A DNA stretch of 48,120 bases, taken from the IMG/VR virus record IMGVR_UViG_3300028008_001377, positions 1-48,120 of that record; one strand, 5' to 3'. This DNA is from a virus. The stretch's first letter is position 1. The number at the start of each line of letters is the position of its first letter. The notes under the pieces were generated by a model. The model searched no databases, had not been told where the DNA came from, and saw only the letters and a program-made list of their open reading frames with translations. The translations under genes were made by a program, and so were the position numbers. Below, piece by piece: positions 1 to 12,000 of the stretch.

Positions 1-3000
1 ATTTAAAAGAATGTTCTTAGAATATGCAGAAGATTTACCTTTTAATGGAACAGTAAAACAACACGTAGATGAAATAATTTCTGAAATTACTAAAGATAAA
101 ATAAATTCAATGCCGTTCTACTTTTCAGATATGATAGGTTATGGTGCGTCTATTACAACTACTATAACAATTGAAGATGTAGGCACTAGATTTTATGCAC
201 TAACAACACCTTTTGTTTTAAATGAATTAAGTTCGCGTTCTGTAACAGTATATTTAAACGGCACACAGTTAATACATAATCAAGATTACGTATTTAATAC
301 TGAAGGTTACTTAGATGTTACAGCAACTAAGCAATTTGGTGATATATTAGAAATTAACGAATACGAAACAACCAATGGAACATATATACCATCTACGCCA
401 ACAAAGTTAGGATTGTATCCTAAATATGTTCCAGAAATATTCCAAGACGATACATATGGCTCATCGCCAATGATGATTAGGGGTCATGATGGTAGTTTAA
501 TAAAAGCATTTGATGACTACCGAGATGAGTTAATTTTAGATTTAGAAAAGAGAATCTTTAACAATATCAAAACAGAATACGATGCTAGTATGTTTGATAT
601 TAATGATTATCTACCAAGCACGTTTAGAAATACACAGTTTAGTAGAGTAGATGTATATCAACCAATGATTACAGACTTTATTCAATGGTTAGAATTAATT
701 GATGAAGATTATACTGTTCAAAAATACTATGATAGAGTAGATTCATATTCTTGGAATTATTCAAATATGAATTCGCCTACAGGTGAGCGTTTAGCAGGAT
801 GGTGGAGAGGTGTTTATAGACAGCTATTTGACACAGACCGTCCGCACACTAGTCCTTGGGAAATGTTAGGTTTTACAATAAAACCTACATGGTGGGAAAC
901 ACAATATGGTCCTGCTCCGTATACTAACGAAAACTTATTATTATGGGAAGATTTACAAGCAGGTATTATTAGATCTGCAACAACGAATTTTACAATTAAT
1001 AAAAAATATGCTCGTCCAGGACTGTTAAACTTTATACCTGTAGACGACAGTGGCAATTTATTAAGTCCTTCAGATTCAAATGCCGTACAGCGTTTTGCTT
1101 CTATTGGATTAGATGCTCCATTTAAGTTTGGTGACAATTCGCCTATTGAAAATGTATGGAGACAAAGTTCTGACTTTCCGTTTGCACTATTAACAAGCTG
1201 GATGATTAATTCACCAAGTTCATTACTAGCAACAGGATTTGACAGATCGAGACAAATTAGAAATACACTAGGACATATAGTTTATAAGCCTACAATGAAT
1301 CATCTAACACTTGCTGATTTAGTATTTCCAAATACTTCTAAGGAAGAAGTACAAGTACTAACGTCAGGTATAGTAAACTATATTTCAGCATACATGTCTA
1401 GTAGTGTAACAGCAAACTTTATTGATTATAAACGTAAACTAAAATCTATAAAAAATTGCCTAGCATTTAAATTAGGCGGATTTACTGATAAGTCTAAATT
1501 TAAATTAATTTTAGAATCTAGAACACCGCTAAACAGTGGTAATGTTTTTATTCCAGAAGAAAATTATAATATATTACTACATACTAGTTCACCGATAAAG
1601 ACAATTAACTATAGCGGTGTTATTGTAGAAAAGCGTTCTACAGGATTTGTTATAAGAGGATACAACAGAGAAAATCCAGTATTCAAATGGTATCGACCTT
1701 TTAGTTCAAATAAAGATATTGTAGTAAACATTGGCGGAGTATCAGAAAGTTTTAGTAGCTGGGATGCTGGCAAAATATATGTTAAAGGAAAAAATGTTCA
1801 GTACTTAAACAATTTTTATACAGTATTAGAAACTCATACATCAACAAGTGTTTTTGAAACAGCTAAGTTTTCAAAACTTCCTAAGTTGCCAACAACCGGT
1901 GGCGCTGACGCTATATTTAAAGAACGCTTTAATAAATTTGATACGGAAATTTTACCTTATGGATCTAGTCTAGATACAATACAAGATGTTGTAGACTTTT
2001 TATTAGGTTACGAGCAATGGTTAAAAGACCAAGGATTTAGATTTGAATATTACGACGGTGACGAAAAAGTACTTTCAGACTGGAAAAATAGTTGTAGAGA
2101 GTTTATGTTTTGGAGTACACAAAACTGGGACGAAGGCGCACTTATTGCACTAAGTCCAGTTGCTGACGAAATAAATTTTGAAACTGAATATTCAACAGTT
2201 GATAATATATTTGATAACTTTTATGGCTATAGTTTATTAAAAGCAGACGGTACAAAGTTTTCAGAAGAGTTTACAAGAATAAGTAGACAAGAACCAAATA
2301 AATTTAAAATACGTCCTAGACAAACAAGTGACGGTGTTTATGCTGTACAAATACCAATAATAAGAAAAGAACATATTGTATTATTAGATAATACAACAGT
2401 ATTTGGTGACGTAATATATCAACCGCCTACAGGCTATCGACAAGATAGAATACGTTCATTGGGATATAGAACTGTAGATTGGGACGGTAGTTTAAACATT
2501 CCTGGATTTATATACGATGAAGCTATTATTACAGAATGGGAACCTTGGGCAGATTACGACATTGGCTCTCTAGTTAAGCACAAGCAATTTTATTATAGTG
2601 CAAATGATAAAATATCAGGTACTGAATTATTTGATGCATCTTCTTGGACACGACTTTCTGATAAACCAGAAAGCAAGTTACTTACTAACTTTGAATACAA
2701 AACAAATCAGTTTGCAGACTTTTATGATCTAGACACAGACAACTTTGATGTTGAGCAACAAAAATATGCACAACATTTAATTGGATATCAAAATAGAGAT
2801 TATCTAGCAAACATTATTAATGACGATGTAAGTCAGTACAAATTCTATCAAGGAATGATTAAAGAAAAAGGTACACTAAACAGTCTTAATAAATTGTTTG
2901 ATGTACTTAGTTCAGCTGATAAAGAAAGTATTGACTTTTATGAAGAATGGGCAATTAAACAAAGCCAGTACGGAGCAAGTGAAGGATTTGACGAAGTTGA

Positions 3001-6000
3001 ATTTAGATTAGATGAATCTAAGATTAGATATAATCCACAGCCATTTATTCTTACTAATAATATTACAGGTGAAGAAACTGATTTAATTTATAGAATTTCA
3101 GATTTTGAAGTTTATAAAAAGCCTGCAAAATATAATAATAAGCCATTACCTATAACTGATGATTTACCACAGTTTACAAAGTCACCTGGATATACACATA
3201 TTGAAGATGTATCAATTATATTAAGCAAATACGAAGATCTTGTTTCTACAGATTTTTCTAAGATTAAAAATAATCAGTATGTTTGGATAGGCAATAGAAA
3301 TTCTCAATGGTCAGTATATCAGCATGTAAATTCTGCATATACAATTACAAGTATTAAAGGAAATGCTACAGCGGTTAGTGTTGGCGCAACAGATAAAGAT
3401 CAGTTTAAAATTACAATAGGCACTTCTGTATCAGATATTAACGTTGGTGATATTATTGGCATATATGATCTTATTGAAACAGATTATACTACATCAGATA
3501 GTACATACCCTATAGCAAATCAAACAACAGTAGATGTTGATGGATTTTTTAAAGTACTTAAAGTTAGTGTAAATGAAATTATTATTGAAACTGATAAAGT
3601 AATTTCAGATATTAATCAGTGTAGAGGAATTTTAACAAAATTTGTTCCTGTTAGAGCAGAATCTTATACACAAGCAAATGCTATTGCACAAGCAGGTATT
3701 GAGAAAGATAGTCTATTATGGATAGACAATGACGACAATGACAGTTGGAGAGTTATTAAAAATAATAAACCATTTAACTTACTACAGCGTGTTGAAGGAG
3801 AAGACAGAGTTCCTTTTAACAGCTTTGCAGAAACAATAGCAGTTGACAGTAGAAACGTTACAATGGCTGTATCAACACCGTTAAGCGGATCGTTAGATGA
3901 GTCGCTAAATCCTGTTGCAGGCGATGGTAAAGTTTTTGTTTATACTAGAGGCGGTAATAATCAAAACTTCCAATTTACACAAATTGTTGAACCAGTAAGT
4001 ACACTTGCAGATATAGAAAAAGGATTTGGAAAAGGCCTTGGAATTAGTTCAGACGGAAAATACTTAATTGTTGGATCGCCAAATAGCTCAAATGTAAAAA
4101 CTAAGTTTAAAGGTCTTTATGATCCTACAGCTGATTATCAAAACACAGAAATTGTTTCATATAATGAACAACTATGGGAAGCTGTAATTGATATTAACGG
4201 TGCTAATTTATCACAGCCATTTGGTAGCTTTACAGCAATCGTTGAAGTATTATTGGATAACAATATTACTGCCGGCGAAATACAATTTAACAATTTACTA
4301 GCAGGTAACTATCCGTTTGAAAATACTGAAACAGATCATATACTAGTAAGAGCAGGTAAAGATCAATATACAGCAACAGGTCCAGGAGATACTGTATTCT
4401 TAGATTGGTATGCTAATACAACAGCAAATCAAGGTCAAGCACCTGGTGATTTATATAGAGCACCATTTGGCGGACAAGTTCCGTCAGTTACTGAAGAGTT
4501 CCTAGAAAGCGGATTAGTAATACAAAAGAAAATTGACGTTGTGTTATATATTGATGCATTTTCATTATTGCCTAACGTAGGCGACCAAATAGAAGCTCAA
4601 GGAGTGTTTGGTTATGTAGAATACATATATCAAGATGGTCCAAGTGCTGTAATCTATGTAGGCGGAAGTGTAGGCATTTGGCAAGAAACTGAAGCATTGT
4701 ATAAAGAAACTGGCGAGTTTGTAGGACAATATGTTCGTAACGCTCCTAAGGAATTAACACAAGTAGACACTACAGAAGATTTAGGCGGTTATTGGTGGTT
4801 TAATCTTCCGGCACCCGTAACAACAACAAATGTTGTTGAGGATGAAGGTAGAGCATTAGCAATATATAATGTTGTTCCAGCTGGTAAAGCTCTAATACCG
4901 TCAGCTGGCGGAAATATTTACGATTATAACAATACTGAAATATTTGAAGGCGACAATAGTATTAACAGTTATATTAGAACACTTACGTCTGAAGGTGAAC
5001 CAGGAGCATACGGAAACTTTAATGTTATTAAGAGTGATTTGTTTGTGGCTAGAGCACCTAAAACACTTACTGATATTCTTAATAATGGTGACGATGTTAA
5101 CCTATTAGTATTAAATTTACCAAACTTAAATGATCAATCCTATGTCGATATTACACCAGCAGGAATAAGTTATACTCAAACAAATAAAACTCACACGTTA
5201 TATGATTTGTGGGACGGGTTTATTGAATTTTCTTTAGATGAGCCGGATGACTTTGGTAATTATTATGAGCCACTAGTTGGACAATTTGTAAGAGATACTA
5301 CAACAGGTGCAACAGCACAAGTTGCTTTCTATCAAAGAGATTCTAGAAACGCAACAATATTTGTTAAAGATGTTCAAGGTACAAATAGTTGGTCATTAGG
5401 TAGTAACAACGGCGAAACATCTACTATTGAGATGTTAAGAATTCCTACTAATCCATCTCCTGTATATAATGTTACAAGAGAATTAGGAAGTATTAAAACT
5501 ACCTCATTAGGTAGCGATAACCTAGGCATAGGTAAACTTTGCGTATTCCAGCTTGATGCTGAAATTGATACTGTTCCTGTAAACGATACTATCATAGGTG
5601 CAGAATATGTTATCTATAAAGATACTATAATTGCAGGGTTGCCTACAAGTGCAAATATTCCATCGTCTATAAACTTAGACTGGAAAAATGTATACAGAGT
5701 TCCTGTAAATGCCGATGGCGAAGCATTAGCGTTAAACAACTATGGTATGTACTCTGTTTATATTAGAGAAAATGTAAGCACATTTACTCCACAGGGTGCA
5801 TTTATATTCCCTGAACAACTTGATGGGTTACGTATAGGATCTAATATTAAAATAGCCAAACGTAATGATTTATATAAAGCATTTATTGGTTGTGCAGGCG
5901 ATGGTACAGAATCTAATCCAGGAAGAATTTACTTTGTAAATAACGGAACAGATGAAGAAGGAATAACATATAATTGGGACCTTGCTAAAGATAAGCGTTA

Positions 6001-9000
6001 CAAAGGTTCGTTTGGTGAAGACAGAGATTATTACTTAAATGATATTGTGTTTAATGATGGTAATTTTTATATTGCTCAAACTAACATAGCAAACGGAGAT
6101 AAGTTTGATATATTAGATTGGACACTAGCCACAGACGACAATATTAGAAGTATTGACTATATTGGTTATATTCCAAATGATACTGATAATGTATATGGTA
6201 ATGACTCTTCACTAAAACTTGATGCAACTGGATTAATATCATTTGGTAAAGACTTTGACATCAGCGACGACGGAGAAGTATTAGTTGTTACCGCTGAGTA
6301 TGATAATGCTCCAAACAAAGTTCTTGTTTATAGAAATGTAAATGACAATTATCAAAAATATCAAGAGTTTGAAGCAACACAAGTAAATGACGGATTTGGT
6401 ACACAAATAAGCGTAAGTCAAAACGGTTCAATGATTGCAATATCTGCTCCAAATGCTAATACGTTAGACGGTGACGAAAGAGGTACAGTATACATTTACA
6501 CTTACAATCCTAAAACTGACGTAAGAGAATTTGAACTAACACAAACACTAGTTAGTTCTAATCCAATTAGAGGCGAACAGTTTGGCGGCAATATTGACTT
6601 TGATGGAAATATGTTATATGTAAGTGCATTTGCTTCTCCTAGTGATGACGAAACAATGTTTGATACATATCAAGAAAGATTGTATCCTGAAAGTATTGTT
6701 AACGGGAAAAAATACGAGTTAGATCCTAACTCAATAGGAACAACAGCAACAACATTTGATAATGGATTTACATCCTTTAAGAACATTATAGCTACAAACG
6801 GTGTAGTGTATGCATACGACAGACTTGAAGATAGTTTGATATTTGGACAAACAATTGACCTTAATAGTCCTAACATAAGATACTTTGGTAGAAATATTAA
6901 AGCTAAAAATAATCACTTATATGTTGCATTACCTAGTTATGACAATGTAAATGGCGATGGAGTATCTACTAACAAAGCTGGATTAATACTTGATTACAGT
7001 CGTCCTGATAGCTCTAAAATTTGGGAAACATATAGATCTCCAAGTAACCCTGTTAACTTAGAAAAAATAAAACGTGTAATGTTGTACGACAAAGATAAAA
7101 ATGTTATCTTACAAAATTTAGACTATATTGATCCTGTGCAAGGAAAGATTGCAGGTCCAGCAGATGAAGAAATTCGTTACAAATCTAGCTTTGATCCAGC
7201 AACTTATGATGTAGGTACTTCGGACTTAGATGTTGATACTACAGAATCATGGGGACCAAATCATGTTGGTCAAGTATGGTGGGATCTAACAACTACTAAG
7301 TTTGTAAACACATACTTAGATGGTGGCACAACATATAAAAATAATAATTTCAATACACTATTTGAAGGATCAAGTGTTGATGTTTACGAATGGGTAGAAT
7401 CTAAACTTAAACCTCAAGACTGGGATAAACTATCATTACAGCCAGAAGGTGAGTCTAGGGGTGTAACTGGTATAACAAAATACGGAGCGTCAGTATATTC
7501 TGAAAAACGTGTTTATGATAAAATTGGAGAAAAGTTTACTTCATATTATTATTACTGGGTAAAAAACAAAACTACAGCACCTGATATAGAAGGCAGATCT
7601 ATTAGCGTAGCAACTATAGCTAAGTTAATTGAAGACCCGAACGGCGCAGGTTATAAGTTTATTAGTATGTTTGGTGATAACTCTTTTGCTTTACACAATT
7701 GTGATTCACTAATTAAGGGCCAGGATACAATACTAAACATTCAATACTGGACATTTAGTAACAAATATGATAACATACATAATCAATATCAAATTCTAGC
7801 TGAAGGACTCGATACAAGTAAGCCTAATGCAGAAATTGAACAAAAGTGGTTTGATAGTTTAGTAGGATATGACAAGCAAGTAAGACCAGTTCCAGATCCT
7901 AACTTAGCAGCTAACGAAAGATACGGAATGCTTAACAAGCCAAGACAGTCTTGGTTTATTAACAAGGTAGAAGCTGTAAAACAATTGATTGAGCGCACTA
8001 ACAAAGTTTTAAAAACTAATCTAGTTACTGATGAAAAAGATATTTCAAAGTTACAAGATTTTGATCCAGCGCCGTCGTTAATATCACGTCATTACGATGT
8101 ATCAGTTGACACTGAAATCGACCTACAGTTTGTAGGTGTTTCTAGACTAATACAATCAGATTTGCTACCAATTGTACAAGATGGTAAGATTGTACGTGTT
8201 GACATTATAAACTCTGGTAGAGGTTATAAAACAGCACCAACATACACTATTTCAGGACAAGGCACAGCTGCTGAATTTGAAATAGTAATAAACACAGCTG
8301 GACAAATAACAGAAGTAAAAATACTAAACACAGGATATAACTATAACGAAAATACAGAAATTAAAGTTCGTCCGTTCACAGTGTTAGTAAAAGCAGATAG
8401 TAATATTAGAGGTAACTGGGCATTATACCAAAGAGAATATACTTCTAGAACATGGGACAGAATTAACAGCCAAGCATATGATGTAACCAAGTATTGGTAT
8501 TATTGTGATTGGTATGCTCCTACCTACAGTACGTTTACTGAAATAGATCATGTTATTGATCAAAGTTACGGACTTCAAGGACTTGATGACCAATTTGGTG
8601 ATATTGTTAAAATTTTAAATGTTGGAACCGAAGGATGGTTGTTACTAGAAAAAATTGATAATCAAGATACTACAGATTATACTGTTAACTATAAAACAAT
8701 TGGTAAAGAAAACGGAACGTTGCAACTAAGTGAAAACTTATATAACTTTGATTTAAGCAGAGTTGGATTTGACACACAAACATTTGACACACAATTCTTT
8801 GATAGTCAGCCAATTGCAGAAACTCGAATTATACTAGAGGCACTAAGAGATAATATATTAGTTGACGATTTAGCAACAGAATATAATAAATTATTCTTTG
8901 CAAGTTTGCGTTATGTATTTGCAGAGCAAGGGTATGTTGACTGGGCATTCAAAACAAGTTTTGTAAAAGCACAACACAATGTTGGAAATTTAAGCAACCG

Positions 9001-12000
9001 TGTTACATATAAAAATGACAGTCTTGAAAGCTATGAAAAATATATTAACGAAGTTAAACCTTACAAGGCTAAAATTAGAGAATATGTTTCGGACTATTCA
9101 AATATTGAAAAATCAGAAAGTGTAGTAAGTGACTTTGACAATCCTCCAAAGTATAACAAAGATACACAAACAATTGGAGTTAGTGACATAAGAGTTGTTA
9201 ATGGTCTATTAGCAGGAACGTTTGATGGGTATGATACATATCCAAATAAGTTTTGGTTAGACAATGCTTCTTACAGTGTTATTGAAATATCAATTGCAGA
9301 AGCAGGATCAGGTTATTTAAGTGCTCCACAAATTATTATTGAAGGCAATGCAACAGCAAAGGCTTCTTTAGGACCAGGTGGCAAACTATCATCAGTTGTT
9401 ATTACTAATCCAGGTAGCGATTATATTGTTGCTCCTAAGATAACAATTAACGGTACATTAGCAGACGGCGGCACAGAAGCAAGAGTATCAGCTAAACTAG
9501 GTGACAGTCTAGTTAGATCAATGCATACTAAAGTTAAGTTTGATAGAGTTAGTGGAACATACTTTATTACACAATTAAATGAAACTGAAAATTTTGCAGG
9601 CACTGGAAGTAATACAGATTTTGATTTAAAATGGCCAATGGATATGAGAACTAACACTATTGAAATTACAGTCAATGGTGAGTTAGTATTAAACAGCCAG
9701 TATGAATATAAAAATTATGTTAATTCAGAATTAGGATTTGACAAGTATTTTGGAAAAATTGTATTTAATAATCCTCCAGCAAACAATTCAGAAGTTACTG
9801 TTAACTATAAAAAATCTATAGATTTACTAGATGCACAGGATAGAGTTAACTTATTCTATAATCCAACAAGTGGACAAATAGGAAAAGACATTACACAATT
9901 AATGGAAGGTGTTGACTATGGCGGCGCTCAAGTTAAGAGTTATGAATTTGCAGGTCCTACAGGATGGGACACAGATAATTGGTATGCAGGATCATGGGAT
10001 ATATTTGACGAAACCTTTGATGAAGAAACATTTGAAACAGATGGATCAACATTAGTATTTGATCTAAGTGCGCCATTACAAGCCGGTGTAAAATATAATG
10101 TTTACATTAACGGACAGCGTGTTGATGATGATGCTTGGGATGGAACTACAAGTGCTGATAGCTTAACAAACAAAAAAGCATTTATGGCACCAATAATAGG
10201 TGACGGAACAACTAACACATTTACATTTGAAAACGAAACAGGATACTATAATTACCTTACTGAAATTAATCCAACTTGGCAGGATAATCCTCCAAAAGAA
10301 ATAATAACAGTTAGAAGATCTACTTCAGATGGTTCTTTGGCACCAAATGAAGATAGTTTCGATACAGCATTACAAGGCGGCGACTTAGCATACACTACAG
10401 CACTTGGTATTAAAGCAGAAGAAATTAATGTTGATGGCGACGGATTTGTAACACCTACAACATCAAAAGGTCCAGAAGAAACTATTCCAGGGCAAGTACT
10501 TGATACATTAGATATTACGGTATACGAAAGACCAGTAAGCGGTTCTAGTTTAATGCAAAGTCACATATTTAAAGGTGATGGAAATAAAACAATATTTGAT
10601 CTAAGACAAAAACCTATTTCATATGAAAGTGTTATTGTTAAAATTAACTATGCTGTAGTTTACGGAAAAACTAATTATAGAATTGACTTTGATACTAATC
10701 AAATAGTATTTTATGAAGCTCCGGCAGTAGGTGACAACGTTGTAGTAATGACTATGGGCATTGCTGGAGAAAATATACTTGACTATGATGAATTTATAGC
10801 AGACGGTACTACACAAGAATTTTTAACTAATATTAGATTTGCTGACACAATAAAAGCATATGTAACAGTTAACGGCGATTATTTAGCATATGAATTAATT
10901 GAATCTGATGATAGTTACGAAGTACCAGGAAATTGTGTATTAAGATTTGTTCAGCCACCAGAAGCTAATAGATTAATACAATATGGATTGTTTGACAATG
11001 ATATACAGTCATTTAGTCAAGTTACAATTGATGAAATTACAGCAGATGGTTCTTCTACTAGTTACGAGTTATCAAAAGCACCGTTTAGTCAAGATCCATC
11101 ACAGTTCTATACTATTGTTACAGTTGGTAATGATTCAAATATGAAAGTTCTTAATGCAGGTTACAGTGAAGTGTTTACTGTTGAAGAAAATGTATTACAG
11201 TACAAAATGAAAGTATGGCAAACTCCAGTAGGGTCACTATCGGGTACACGTTTAAAAGTATTCCTAAATGATATAGAAATTAGATTCTTACAAGACTGGA
11301 CATTTGAAGGCGCTAGTTCTTTTAATCCAAACATTACTCCAGACGCACAGCCAGGAAGTACAGTAATACTTAATAGAGGTGTTGCAGCTGTAGGTGATAA
11401 ACTAAAAGTATATGTTATGGATGACGGCGATTATAGATTTGGCTATTGGACAGAAGATGATGAATTTGTTGATACTACCGGTGGCGACAGTTCTGCATCA
11501 ATAATACATTTTGATGAAACATATGAAGAAGGCGAACTTATAAGAGTTTACCAATTTAGTAATCACGATGGTCAAGGAATTGACAGAGAGCATTATGATG
11601 TAGTTCAGCGTACTGAAATGACATACCAGTCAAAAGGCTATTATGACTATAGACAACTTAAAAGAGGTTTAATCAAACTAAGAGAAGAGGCAGTAAGTGT
11701 TGACTATGTATGGGTATCACTAAATGGCCGTTGGTTAACTCCTACAGCAGATTATATATTACTAGAAAACAAACAGTATATTGAATTTACTAATACTGTT
11801 GATGATGGCGACAGCATTGACATAATTCACTTTAGTAATACTCCGATATCAAATAAGTTTGGTTGGAGACAATTTAAAGACATGCTAAACCGTACACACT
11901 ATAAGCGTCTAGCAAGAGAAGACCAGTATGTACTAGAGCAACCGCTAAATTGGTATGATAGATCAATTACTGTTGTTGACAAAGAAGGTAATTTACCTAG

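Noticed and set aside
814-1137. Open frames on the minus strand under the giant structural gene (also at 5374, 9421, 11899 and others)
   Set aside because: They lie opposite a continuous, domain-rich frame, lack ribosome sites and have protein-unlike composition.
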